Assembly (NCBI GenBank): GCA_964604705.1 | Contig: CAZSAP010000003.1 | Coordinates: forward strand, 62,001 to 126,000 | Direction of reading: 5' to 3' | Length of the DNA: 64,000 nt | Source of the DNA: JAAXVQ01 sp964604705 | GTDB lineage: Bacteria > Oederibacteriota > JAAXVQ01 | Part shown: piece by piece, positions 16,723 to 24,864 of the stretch | Numbering within the stretch: the first letter of the stretch is position 1 | Layout of the letters: each line of letters opens with the position of its first letter | Position numbers and translations under genes: made by a program | The notes under the pieces: generated by a model | Database searches by the model: none | The model's input: only the letters and a program-made list of their open reading frames with translations | Told to the model about the DNA's origin: nothing

Positions 16723-17826
16723 TTAAACGATGGTCTGTCCGGTTTCGCGATCAAAAAAGTGCGACTTGCTCATATCCAGTACCAAATCAATGTCCTGGTT
16801 GACTTCCAGTTGTTCGTACGAGTCCACGCGGGCAATAAACGGACTCTTGCCCGTGGTCAGGTACAAGTACGCTTCGGCGCCCATGGGCTCCACCACTTCC
16901 ACGGTGGCGGTAATGGTGTTTTCCGGCGAGGCATTGGAGGCGTAGACTTTGTCGTAAATGTCTTCCGGGCGAATGCCCAGGATCAATTCACGTCCCACAA
17001 AGGTTTCCAACGAACTCACATGGTCGTCGTGCACCTTTACCGTGAAATTCTCTTCCGAAAAATACATGACGTCTTTTTTCTTGATCAGGGTTCCATCCAT
17101 GAAATTCATGGACGGCGATCCGATGAACCCGGCCACAAACTTGTTGCTGGGCTGATCGTACAAGGTGATCGGATCGGCAATCTGCTGAATGTACCCATCC
17201 TTCATGATTACGATGCGGTCGCCCATGGTCATGGCTTCCACCTGATCGTGCGTGACGTAAATCATGGTTGCCTGCAAGCGTGTGTGCAGCTTGCTGATCT
17301 CGGCGCGCATCTGCACGCGCAACTGCGCATCCAAGTTGGAGAGCGGTTCGTCAAAGAGAAACACTTTGGGCTTGCGGACAATGGCGCGCCCGACGGCCAC
17401 ACGCTGGCGCTGACCGCCCGAGAGCTGTTTGGGTTTGCGTTCCAACAAGTCGCGGATACTCAAAATATCCGCCGCTTCCATGACGCGCTGTTTGATTTCA
17501 TGCGCCGGGAACTTATTTAACTTCAAGCCAAAGGCCATGTTCTCAAACACGGTCATGTGCGGATAAAGCGCGTAGTTCTGGAACACCATGGCAATATCGC
17601 GATCCTTGGGAGGAACATCGTTGACCAATTTGTCGCCAATGTAAATCTCACCTTCGCTGATGTCTTCCAAGCCCGCGATCAAGCGCAGCGTGGTTGACTT
17701 TCCGCAACCGGAGGGACCCACCAGGACAATAAATTCTTTGTCTTCGCACGTCAAATTAATATCTTTGGCGGCAATGACTCCGTTTTGAAAGCGTTTTACT
17801 ACGTTTTTTAATACGACGCGTGCCAA
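16723..17826 (-). CDS. ugpC: Stand-alone sugar ABC importer ATPase (UgpC/MsmK/MalK type)
   Basis: 367 residues from TTG 17826 with GGAGG six bases upstream. ATPase motifs: Walker A GPSGCGKSTTLR (about 37-48), Q-loop MVFQNYALYPHMTVFENMAF, signature LSGGQRQRVAVGRAI, Walker B VFLFDEPLSNLDAQLR and switch His in YVTHDQVEAMT. The C-terminal third is the MOP/TOBE regulatory domain typical of carbohydrate importers (GIRPEDI). No permease or binding protein is nearby; single ATPases of this group often serve several sugar importers encoded elsewhere. The lptD start lies 31 bp downstream of its stop. Confidence 0.92.
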   Translation of the reverse strand: MARVVLKNVVKRFQNGVIAAKDINLTCEDKEFIVLVGPSGCGKSTTLRLIAGLEDISEGEIYIGDKLVNDVPPKDRDIAMVFQNYALYPHMTVFENMAFGLKLNKFPAHEIKQRVMEAADILSIRDLLERKPKQLSGGQRQRVAVGRAIVRKPKVFLFDEPLSNLDAQLRVQMRAEISKLHTRLQATMIYVTHDQVEAMTMGDRIVIMKDGYIQQIADPITLYDQPSNKFVAGFIGSPSMNFMDGTLIKKKDVMYFSEENFTVKVHDDHVSSLETFVGRELILGIRPEDIYDKVYASNASPENTITATVEVVEPMGAEAYLYLTTGKSPFIARVDSYEQLEVNQDIDLVLDMSKSHFFDRETGQTIV

Positions 17827-17968
17827 ACTGTACCTCCCCTAACCGAGACTTTTTTCCAACCCGGCTATTGTGAACAAATATTTTATAAAAACCCGTAATT
17901 TTCAAGGGGATTTCTAAAATGAAAAATTTCGTTTTATTTTACCTGGCGTACCAACCCCTGTCAATCAT

Positions 17969-19393
17969 TTATTTTCCAGCCAAACGGCGGCGCACCTTGG
18001 CCAATTCGGCCTTGACCCGGGTCGGAGCCGTGCCACCCAAAGACGACTTGCGCGCGACGGAATTCTGCAAGGTAATGTCTTGCAAGATGTTAACTGTAAA
18101 CGCCTTGTGAAACGACTTCCATTGTTCCAGGGTCAAGGACTCAAGCCCGATCCCGCGCTCGGACGCAAAGGTCACGGCCCGTCCCACGGCTTCATGGGCT
18201 TCCCGGAAGGGAACGTTCTGCCGGACCAAGTGGTCGGCGGCTTCTGTGGCCGTAGGATACCCCTGGCCGCAGGCCGCGGTCAGGCGGTCCCGGTGCAGGG
18301 TCAAGGTATCCAGCATGGGCGGCAGCACCACAAACGCCATCAACAGGGTGTCGGCCGAGTCAAACACAGGTTCTTTGTCGTCCTGCAAGTCACGATTGTA
18401 GGTCAGGGGCAGGCCTTTGAGCAACGTCAGCACGTTCACCAGATTTCCAGTCAAGCGACCTACCTTGCCCCGCAACAGTTCGGCAATGTCCGGGTTGCGC
18501 TTCTGGGGCATGATGGACGAGCCGGTGGCAAAACCCTGATCCACGGTTAAAAACTTAAACTCACTGCTGGAAAACCAGACCAATTCTTCGGCCAAACGCG
18601 AAAGGTGCACCCCGCAGAGAGCCGCAGCCGATAAAAACTCCACACAAAAATCTCGATCGCCCACGGTATCCATGGAATTGGCCGTGACCCGGTCAAAGCC
18701 CAAGTACTCAGCCGTAAGCGCACGGTCAATCGGATGCGTGGTTCCAGCCAAGGCCGCCGCACCCAGAGGCAATTCCTCCAACGCTTCCTGGCGGAGGAAA
18801 CACAGGCGCTTTTCATCGCGGTAAAACGCTTCCACATGTGCCAAGAGCCAATGCGCGACCAAGACCGGCTGTGCCACTTGCACATGCGTATAGCCCGGCA
18901 TGATCCAGTCGTGATGCTTCTCGGCCAAGCCCAGCAAGGCGCGCTGTACCCGCTGCAACCCTGCAATCATTTCCTCCACTTCGTCCCGCAAATACAGCTT
19001 GAGATCCGTCACCACCTGATCGTTGCGTGAACGGGCGGTATGCAGTTTCCCGGCCACCGGTCCGACCAACTCCCGCAACCGGCGCTCCACCAACATGTGT
19101 ACGTCCTCATCGTTGGGCAAGGTTTTAAGTTTGCCCCGCTCCCACTCGCCCAGTACTTGGGTGAGTCCCTTCTGCAAGGTCTTGGCCTCGGCCGGGGTAA
19201 TGATCCTCTGATGCCCCAGCATCTCCGCATGCGCCAAACTGCCGACAATGTCGTACGGCAGGAGGCGGATATCAATGGCCAGCGACGACGAAAACTCCTC
19301 CGCGCGTGGGTCCGGTCCTTGGGTAAAACGTCCGGCCCAAGCCTTGGCCGGCGCGGACTTTTTCTTCGCGGCTTGCTTTTTTACAGCAGACAT
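17969..19393 (-). CDS. argH: Argininosuccinate lyase
   Basis: About 474 residues from ATG 19393 (MSAVKKQ), with AAGGAG five bases upstream; the frame also opens further upstream at 19417 but without a ribosome site. The short N-terminal extension is Lys/Ala-rich, then KAWAGRFTQGPDP, the usual ArgH start. Family signature GSSIMPQKRNPDIAELLRGK carries the catalytic serine loop. SRNDQV and GYTHVQVAQPVLVAHWLLA are also present. It cleaves argininosuccinate to arginine and fumarate, the last step of arginine synthesis. It follows argG by 36 bp and is surely cotranscribed. Confidence 0.96.
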   Translation of the reverse strand: MSAVKKQAAKKKSAPAKAWAGRFTQGPDPRAEEFSSSLAIDIRLLPYDIVGSLAHAEMLGHQRIITPAEAKTLQKGLTQVLGEWERGKLKTLPNDEDVHMLVERRLRELVGPVAGKLHTARSRNDQVVTDLKLYLRDEVEEMIAGLQRVQRALLGLAEKHHDWIMPGYTHVQVAQPVLVAHWLLAHVEAFYRDEKRLCFLRQEALEELPLGAAALAGTTHPIDRALTAEYLGFDRVTANSMDTVGDRDFCVEFLSAAALCGVHLSRLAEELVWFSSSEFKFLTVDQGFATGSSIMPQKRNPDIAELLRGKVGRLTGNLVNVLTLLKGLPLTYNRDLQDDKEPVFDSADTLLMAFVVLPPMLDTLTLHRDRLTAACGQGYPTATEAADHLVRQNVPFREAHEAVGRAVTFASERGIGLESLTLEQWKSFHKAFTVNILQDITLQNSVARKSSLGGTAPTRVKAELAKVRRRLAGK

Positions 19394-19429
19394 AAAGACT
19401 CCTTCATAACACCCCAACCGGGTGCTCCC

Positions 19430-20653
19430 TTATTTTTTCTTCGACTTCTTCTTCGCAGACAACTCGGCCTGCACCTTCATGGGCAACCCGAACAAATTGA
19501 TAAAACCGGTCGCATCGCTCTGGCGGTACACATCGTCGCGCCCAAACGTGGCCAAGGCTTCGGAAAACAGTGAGTTGGTCGAGCGGCGTCCCGCCACGGT
19601 GGCCTGCCCCTTGTACAACTTCATGCGAACTTCACCGGTGGCCGGGCGCATAATCTCGTTCATAAACGCATCCAACCCCTCGCGCAGGGGCATGAACCAT
19701 TGACCGTTGTACACCAAGTCGGCGTACTTCAAGGCCAACTGGCTGCGGTAGTGCATGGTCTCGCGGTCGAGCACCAGACAGGACAGCTCATGAATGGCCG
19801 CCACCAAAATCGTACCGGCCGGCGTCTCGTACGCCCCGCGCGACTTCATGCCCACCAAGCGGTTTTCCACCAAATCAGTGCGCCCCACGCCGTGTACGGC
19901 CGCAAGCTTGTTCAGCTTCTGAATCAACGCCACCATGTCCATGCGCACGCCGTTTAAGGTGACGGGCTTCCCGGATTCAAATCCCACGGTCACATACCCG
20001 GGCTTGTTCGGCGCCTTCTCCGGATCTTGGGTCAACATCCAGACCGCCGGCTTCGGCTCCTGCCACGGATCTTCCAATTCCGCACCTTCGTGCGAAATAT
20101 GCCAGAGGTTGCGGTCGCGGGAATAAATTTTCTTCAGGCTCTGCGAGACCGGCACCTTGTGCGCCGCCGCGTATTCGAGCGCATCCTCGCGCGAACGCAA
20201 GGTCCACTTGGGATCACGCCAGGGTGCAATCACCTTGAGGTGCGGAGCCAACGCCTTGTAGGTCAACTCAAAACGCACTTGATCATTGCCCTTGCCCGTG
20301 CAGCCGTGCGAGACCGCATCCGCGCCTTCGGCCAGTGCCACTTTCACCTGGTGCTTGGCAATCAGGGGACGGGCAATTGAGGTGCCCAGTAAATATTTGT
20401 TCTCGTACACGGCCCCGGACTTCAACATGGGCAGGATGTACTCTTCGGCAAATTCCTTTTTTAGATCCAGCACATAGCACTTCGAGGCTCCGGTCTTTTT
20501 GGCCTTGGCCGGCAGACCTTTGAGTTCTTCTTCCTGCCCCACATCCGCAGCGCAAGCAATCACCTCGCACCCATAATGTTCCTTCAACCAAGGGATAATC
20601 ACCGAGGTGTCCAAACCGCCTGAGTAAGCCAATACCACTTTCTTCGCGTCCAT
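19430..20653 (-). CDS. argG: Argininosuccinate synthase
   Basis: 407 residues, ATG 20653 with GAGAGGA upstream. N-terminal PP-loop AYSGGLDTSVIIPWLKEHYG (9-28) binds ATP; HGCTGKGNDQVRFE and AAHKVPV are further family blocks; ENRLVGMKSRGAYETPAGTI is conserved near residue 275. It joins citrulline and aspartate using ATP. A Lys-rich tail (SAKKKSKKK) ends the chain. It leads the argG-argH unit; the 320 bp upstream hold a long inverted-repeat element and no gene. Confidence 0.96.
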   Translation of the reverse strand: MDAKKVVLAYSGGLDTSVIIPWLKEHYGCEVIACAADVGQEEELKGLPAKAKKTGASKCYVLDLKKEFAEEYILPMLKSGAVYENKYLLGTSIARPLIAKHQVKVALAEGADAVSHGCTGKGNDQVRFELTYKALAPHLKVIAPWRDPKWTLRSREDALEYAAAHKVPVSQSLKKIYSRDRNLWHISHEGAELEDPWQEPKPAVWMLTQDPEKAPNKPGYVTVGFESGKPVTLNGVRMDMVALIQKLNKLAAVHGVGRTDLVENRLVGMKSRGAYETPAGTILVAAIHELSCLVLDRETMHYRSQLALKYADLVYNGQWFMPLREGLDAFMNEIMRPATGEVRMKLYKGQATVAGRRSTNSLFSEALATFGRDDVYRQSDATGFINLFGLPMKVQAELSAKKKSKKK

Positions 20654-20800
20654 TGTTGTATCCTCTCTTATCGTAAGCCCGCCGCAGCGGAACTGTGCAA
20701 ATCACGTGAATCATAGCGAAATTCGTCTGAGAATTCCACTGCATTTTCTTTCAAGTATGCATATGTATGAACGCGCGTATAGAGAGTCAAAATAATCACG

Positions 20801-20961
20801 AGCAACACATGTCACCTGTAGTTTAAGGTGTGTACCCCGCCTACCGCTTAATTGCCTGCGCCCGTTTGCGAAATAATTTTCTGATGTTTAGAAAATTTGA
20901 AGAAAACGGGCCAGGTATAAAAGGCCTTACACACCTTAAACTACAGGTGACATGTGTTGCT
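20801..20961. repeat. 161-bp long-inverted-repeat element (MITE-like or structured RNA)
   Basis: Two perfect 34-bp arms, 20801-20834 (starts AGCAACACATGTCACC) and 20928-20961, face each other across 93 bp. The inner part also folds: GCCCGTTT near 20858 pairs with AAACGGGC near 20905, with CCTG/CAGG and AAATT-rich segments nesting inside. The whole unit would form one long imperfect hairpin. It is the main content of the 321-bp gap 20654-20974 between argG and the prepilin peptidase gene. I see no coding frame and no obvious target-site duplication. Confidence 0.8.
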
Positions 20962-20974
20962 TATGAACTTTAAA

Positions 20975-21493
20975 TTATTTTGGGAAAATCAAGGAAGGCA
21001 ACAACAACGCCGCGAATGTGCCACCGGCAATCAACACCGCATAGGGCAGGGCCACTTGGGGTTCGGGTTTGGCTCCTACGCTGGGTTTCTGAAACAAAAT
21101 CCAACGCCGTACCATGCGTCGTAGCGTCACGAGCAATTCACCGCGGTAGAGCAAAAGACCGACCGCGGCCACGCCACCGAGCAGCGCCGTATCCACCGCG
21201 GTATCCACCGCAAACCGCCAACCCATCAGCGACCCGAGCGCGGCCATGAGCTTAATGTCGCCCCCGCCCATGCCGCCCACCCAAAACGCGGGATAAAAAA
21301 GCAAACCGCCGACTACAAGTCCTAAAATCGCAAAAAGCAACCCCGGCCAGCCTTGGGCCACGGTGTGCAGCACCAACCCCAACAGCATGGCCGGCAAAGT
21401 GAGTGCGTTGTACACTTTGCGATGCCAGGCATCGGTTACGGCCGCGCTCAGCACCAACACAACCGTCCCTCCGAGGAGCAGACTACTGACCAT
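20975..21493 (-). CDS. Prepilin peptidase, A24/TadV (CpaA) type
   Basis: 172 residues, short type without the methyltransferase domain. About six membrane helices. The two catalytic aspartates of the GxGD aspartyl protease family are visible: TDAWHRKVYN (Asp about 21) and GGMGGGDIKLMAALG (GGGD, about 77). It cleaves the leader of Flp pilins and TadE-like pseudopilins at the membrane. It overlaps the upstream Flp gene by 11 bp, so pilin and processing enzyme are coupled. The C-terminal half has a cytoplasmic basic loop (RRMVRRW) and one last helix. Confidence 0.88.
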   Translation of the reverse strand: MVSSLLLGGTVVLVLSAAVTDAWHRKVYNALTLPAMLLGLVLHTVAQGWPGLLFAILGLVVGGLLFYPAFWVGGMGGGDIKLMAALGSLMGWRFAVDTAVDTALLGGVAAVGLLLYRGELLVTLRRMVRRWILFQKPSVGAKPEPQVALPYAVLIAGGTFAALLLPSLIFPK

Positions 21494-21668
21494 TCGCCGG
21501 ACCGGTACTCCCGGTTTCCTGCTCCAACTGGTTAGCCTGATTCACAAACATGGCCTTGATTTTCTCACCGAATATCTTCACCCCGGCAATGGCCACCAAC
21601 GCAATCACAGCCACGATAATAATGTACTCGGTCATGCCCTGCCCTGCTTCCCCACGACGCTTTAACAC
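21483..21668 (-). CDS. Flp-type pilin
   Basis: 61 residues from GTG 21668 with GGAGG upstream. Structure of a Flp prepilin: short basic leader MLKRRGEAGQ, then GMTEYIIIVAVIALVAIAGV, a hydrophobic helix starting with the conserved (G)-x-x-x-E-Y pattern in which the Glu at +5 is needed for assembly. The polar C-terminus (QANQLEQETGSTGPANGQ) is typical of the surface-exposed tail. Cleavage probably follows the glycine before MTEY. Next to a CpaA/TadV peptidase, the assignment is firm. Confidence 0.9.
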   Translation of the reverse strand: MLKRRGEAGQGMTEYIIIVAVIALVAIAGVKIFGEKIKAMFVNQANQLEQETGSTGPANGQ

Positions 21669-21682
21669 CTTGCACCTCCGAA

Positions 21683-21721
21683 ATTTTTACCGTTTCCGAT
21701 TAGAAAAAGAAACGTAAAAAT
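21683..21721. other. Hairpin between the two pilin-like genes
   Basis: ATTTTTAC-CGTTTC (21683-21696) pairs with GAAACGTAAAAAT (21709-21721), a 12-13 bp stem with one bulge. It sits just upstream of the GGAGG of the Flp gene on the minus strand and downstream of the 76-residue pilin-like gene. It could stabilise or insulate the downstream pilin message, or act as a weak terminator. Confidence 0.5.
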
Positions 21722-21798
21722 AGTTGCTCTCTGCCCAACTTTTTTCTGCGGTTTGAAATAAATCGGCGACTCCGTGGTCCAATGATCGTGCCGGTTCG

Positions 21799-22029
21799 TC
21801 ACCGTGTCGTCGCCAGTGCCTGGAGTATACGATTCAAATAAGCTGCCAAAGGTGCGCGCCATACAAACGCCACCCCGGCCACCGCCAAGGCAATCAGCGC
21901 CACGATCAAGACGGTCTCCGTCAAGGCCTGTGCGCGTTCCGACCGAGCGGTGCTTCGTCCCCAAGCCCCCGCCTCTGCTCGAGGATGAGGCTTTGAAGGT
22001 TGGACATGTGCCCTAAACATTAAGGCCAT
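21799..22029 (-). CDS. Small Flp-like pilin or pseudopilin
   Basis: About 76 residues from ATG 22029, with AAAGGA upstream; an in-frame ATG at 22065 is less well placed. After a polar leader of about 30 residues comes RAQALTETVLIVALIALAVAG, the Flp/TadE-type hydrophobic helix with the conserved Glu (TE-T), then a short amphipathic tail. It is on the same strand as the Flp gene and the peptidase. The long leader is unlike the classic Flp and closer to TadE-like pseudopilins. Probably a minor pilin of the same system. Confidence 0.75.
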   Translation of the reverse strand: MALMFRAHVQPSKPHPRAEAGAWGRSTARSERAQALTETVLIVALIALAVAGVAFVWRAPLAAYLNRILQALATTR

Positions 22030-22054
22030 GCGGTGATTTCCTTTTGCGAATGAA

Positions 22055-22084
22055 TTGACGGCCAAACCTTCAGAACTATATAAT
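22055..22084 (+). promoter_or_regulatory. Sigma-70-type promoter for the sensor-TadE genes
   Basis: TTGACG (22055-22060), 18-base spacer, TATAAT (22079-22084), 41 bp before the ATG at 22126. It lies in the short divergent gap between the minus-strand pilin genes and the plus-strand sensor gene. Confidence 0.7.
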
Positions 22085-22125
22085 GCACCTAGTTTTTAAT
22101 CAACCGTTTTCCCGGAGCTGCCCTT

Positions 22126-23073
22126 ATGTTCAAAAAAGATCCCTCACCGACGCTGACACTCTCAATCATGCTCGGCGTTGTAGCCATGATGATGCAAGCC
22201 ATGGTGGCCAATTATATCATCGATGCACTCAATCAAAAGTATCATGCCGAACTGCGTCGTCTTCAAATTCAAATCGCGCAAGATTTGGCAGCCCAACTTT
22301 CACGCGCTCAGGCTTCCAACGACGACCTCAATGCCCTGTCGGCTTTGCGTAGCGCCCGTTTGAACCACCCCCAATTAATTGAAGCTCTGATCTTCGATAA
22401 CGCAGGCAAAATACTCCTGCACACAGACTCAGGGGAAATGGGAAAGACCCTCGATGTACCTAAGGGCCCGCGACTAAGCGCCCCTTTTATACGACACTTC
22501 ACAGAACAGAAACGTAAGGTCATGTCCATCCAACTGCCCATTCCCGACCGCGACAACGGCTACTGCCGGGTTAACTTTGATGAGGCCCAATTTGCCCAGG
22601 AAGCAAACTCCCTGTCGCTGCAAACATACAGCCTCATCACCGCTACCTCCGTTGTGCTGGGTTTTCTTTGCTGGATGCGCTTGAAGCGCTACAAGGTTGT
22701 AGACCCCCACCAGCGGGTCGCTCTCCCGAAGGAGGCACCATCGGCCGCTCCGGTGACTCCTCTGGCCGACGCACTCTTGGCGGAAATGCCGCATGCGACC
22801 TTGGCCATTGACCATGAAAATAAAATCGTAGCGGTCAATACGTTGGCGTTGGAGTTGCTCAACTGTCGTCAGGAAGAATTGGAGGGACAGCATATGCTTT
22901 CCGCTCCCCTGCCTGGTGGCTTGCTGGATTTCTACCAAGCGGCGCTCAAACAGCCCGGTCATGGGTTGGAAGAGAAAATCGTGCTTGTTCCCAAGGCTCC
23001 CGCCTTGACCGCATACGCGGCTTTTTCGCCGGCAGCAGAAAACTGGACCGTGATGTTGGTGACGCTGCGATGA
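22126..23073 (+). CDS. Membrane sensor-like protein: extracytoplasmic domain, two helices, PAS-like domain, no output domain
   Basis: 315 residues; GGAG lies shortly upstream of ATG 22126. Helix 1 spans about residues 11-32 (LTLSIMLGVVAMMMQAMVAN). Residues about 33-170 form a presumed periplasmic sensor region with a coiled-coil-like start (HAELRRLQIQIAQDLAAQLS). Helix 2 is at about 172-192. The cytoplasmic C-terminus (about 215-315) resembles a PAS domain: ALLAEMPHATLAIDHENKIV, NTLALELLNCRQEELEG. No kinase, GGDEF or methyl-accepting part follows, so it may relay to a partner protein. It overlaps the TadE gene by ATGA, linking it to the pilus locus. Confidence 0.65.
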   Translation: MFKKDPSPTLTLSIMLGVVAMMMQAMVANYIIDALNQKYHAELRRLQIQIAQDLAAQLSRAQASNDDLNALSALRSARLNHPQLIEALIFDNAGKILLHTDSGEMGKTLDVPKGPRLSAPFIRHFTEQKRKVMSIQLPIPDRDNGYCRVNFDEAQFAQEANSLSLQTYSLITATSVVLGFLCWMRLKRYKVVDPHQRVALPKEAPSAAPVTPLADALLAEMPHATLAIDHENKIVAVNTLALELLNCRQEELEGQHMLSAPLPGGLLDFYQAALKQPGHGLEEKIVLVPKAPALTAYAAFSPAAENWTVMLVTLR

Positions 23074-23531
23074 GTATGCGCCGGAGCAACGAGCACGGAC
23101 AAGCCCTGGTCGAGCTGGCCTTGGTCTTGTTTTTGTTTGTATGCGTGCTCATGGGTGTCGTGCAGTGGGTCATGCTCGGCAGCGCTCAATTAAAGTTGGA
23201 GCGCACGGTGCGCCGCGCCGCCTGGCTCGGCAATGTTTACAACAACGCCTGGATCAACGGCACGCGCGAAGAAATCCGGCGCTTGCAGCCCGAAGCCCGC
23301 TTCCCGATCAAACTTTCCGGCTCGCGTGAAACCGGCATGACCTATCAAGCCTCATGCACCGTGCCGGCCATCGGCATGTTCCGCCTTTTCAAGCCCCGCG
23401 GCTTCGTGCTCAAAGCCCAGAGCCGGGTGATTGCTTATGCACCGGCACCCGAATCCACCCGCAGCACGCATTGGTCCCTCAGCGACGCTAAAAAGCTTTA
23501 CACCGAATGGGTGCGCGCCTTGCGTCCGTAA
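23070..23531 (+). CDS. TadE-like pseudopilin
   Basis: 153 residues. The N-terminus MSMRRSNEHGQALVELALVL has the basic leader, a glycine, the conserved Glu at +5 (QALVE) and then a hydrophobic helix FLFVCVLMGVVQWVMLG, the pattern of TadE/TadG pseudopilins processed by the Tad prepilin peptidase. The remaining 110 residues are a soluble extracytoplasmic domain with one visible cysteine (SCTVPAIGMF). It overlaps the sensor gene by four bases. No secretion ATPase or secretin is in the window, so the rest of the Tad system must be elsewhere. Confidence 0.85.
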   Translation: MSMRRSNEHGQALVELALVLFLFVCVLMGVVQWVMLGSAQLKLERTVRRAAWLGNVYNNAWINGTREEIRRLQPEARFPIKLSGSRETGMTYQASCTVPAIGMFRLFKPRGFVLKAQSRVIAYAPAPESTRSTHWSLSDAKKLYTEWVRALRP

Positions 23532-23577
23532 CCTTTAATTTTATTTCTCGGGAATTCCACCATTTCAATCGTTTGAT

Positions 23578-24864
23578 TTATAACTGGACCGCACCGGGAC
23601 GCAACACCGTCACCCGGGTGCCTTGCACTCTGGCCACAGTGGAAGGAACTTTAACCCGGCAGGGACCCGCATCCACAACCGTATGCGCAAACGCGAGGAT
23701 GCGTGAATCCAGTGCCGCAGCCGAGACCGGCGCAGGATCGCCCGAGGGATTGGCCGAGGTGGTGGCCAGTGCCCCACCGGCGCGTTGAATCACGTCTTGC
23801 ATGAATGGATTGTCCGGAACGCGCACCGCAAGCGTGCGCCCGCCGCGGGTGATTTTCCCCCACGGGGTACGTGGACGGGTGGGAAGGACCAAGGTCAGCC
23901 CACCGGGCCAATGTTGGGCCATCAAGGCCTTCGCTGTAGCATTAAGCACGACGTATTTGGAGGCCTCTGCGGCATTGGCCAAGAGTAACACCAGCGGGTT
24001 CTCGGCAGCGCGCCCTTTGGCGCGGTAGATCCAACGTACGGCCTCAGCGCTGGGCAAGGCCGACAGGCCATACACGGTATCCGTAGGCAACACGGCCAGA
24101 CGCCCGTGGCTCAGCACGCTCGCCACGCGCTCAGCCATGCGCGAGTGCACACGTGATCCGCTTACGGTCATGACCTCGGACTGCGCCGGAGTGAGACAAT
24201 GCACCATATTATAAATATCCGACATGCCCTGCACCAACAAGGTATGCATGCCCACTTCGGCGGCCGGAGCCAAGTCCAGGTGATACCGGTCGCCGATGGA
24301 AAGACATTCTTCCGGCGCCACGCCCAAGCGCTGGGCCATGTCGCGGTACAACTCCGGCGAAGGCTTGAAACGCCGGCTCTCGCTCAAGGTCATGACTTCA
24401 TCAAAATACTCGCCAATGCCCAGGCATGCAAGCGTCTCTTCGGTGTTGGCCCGGTGGTTGTTGGTGACAATGGCCAGGCGGAAAAACGGAGCCAACTGCG
24501 CCAGCAACGACTGGAGTTTCCGGTCGCGCTTCAGCACCGACCCCGGCCGAACAGCCTTGCCCTGACACGCGGCCCAAGACCGGTCCGAGATGCCCATGTT
24601 GTTGAGGGTGAATAATTTGGACGGACGTACCTTCATACGTGCGGCCAATCTCTCGTGATACGCTTGAAAGACCGCTTTCCCCTCGGCTAGGGATATTTTT
24701 TTCCGGTCGGCTACGATTTGATACAGGGAATCCTCGTAACGTTGATCCAGCACCTTGCTGTGGTACAACGTGCCGTCCATATCAAAAATCAACGCCCGCA
24801 GGTTGGCAAAAGGTGAGGCCGGGGAAGCTGCCTTCCCCGGCCGAGAGGACTTACATGGTTTCAA
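23578..24864 (-). CDS. Fusion of a HAD phosphatase and a YrdC/Sua5 threonylcarbamoyl-AMP synthase domain
   Basis: The frame is open to 24915, into purE; the start is unclear. TTG 24864 (about 428 residues) is my tentative choice because no ATG precedes the first motif. HAD part: RALIFDMDGTLYHS (motif I), AIVTNNHRAN (II), RRFKPSPELY (III Lys), SIGDRYHLDLAPAAEVGM (IV). YrdC part, last 185 residues: RLAVLPTDTVYGLSALP, YRAKGRAAENPLVLLL and ALATTSANPSGDPAPVSAA, the dsRNA/nucleotide-binding face of Sua5/YrdC. That domain makes threonylcarbamoyl-AMP for the t6A modification of tRNA. The frame is continuous through the junction. The HAD substrate is unknown. A perfect hairpin lies at the 5' end. Confidence 0.85.
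   Translation of the reverse strand: MKPCKSSRPGKAASPASPFANLRALIFDMDGTLYHSKVLDQRYEDSLYQIVADRKKISLAEGKAVFQAYHERLAARMKVRPSKLFTLNNMGISDRSWAACQGKAVRPGSVLKRDRKLQSLLAQLAPFFRLAIVTNNHRANTEETLACLGIGEYFDEVMTLSESRRFKPSPELYRDMAQRLGVAPEECLSIGDRYHLDLAPAAEVGMHTLLVQGMSDIYNMVHCLTPAQSEVMTVSGSRVHSRMAERVASVLSHGRLAVLPTDTVYGLSALPSAEAVRWIYRAKGRAAENPLVLLLANAAEASKYVVLNATAKALMAQHWPGGLTLVLPTRPRTPWGKITRGGRTLAVRVPDNPFMQDVIQRAGGALATTSANPSGDPAPVSAAALDSRILAFAHTVVDAGPCRVKVPSTVARVQGTRVTVLRPGAVQL
24817..24842. other. Perfect 11-bp hairpin between purE and the HAD-YrdC gene
   Basis: GGCCGGGGAAG (24817-24827), loop CTGC, CTTCCCCGGCC (24832-24842). It begins 9 bp after the purE stop. On the minus strand only four T follow after a gap (TCACCTTTTG), so it is a weak terminator at best. 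It may cover or space the start region of the next gene. Confidence 0.65.

Noticed and set aside
17905..17937. AAAATGAAA-AA-TTTCGTTTT stem downstream of argH
   Set aside because: All A/T apart from two pairs and without a T-run on the minus strand; too weak to call as a terminator.
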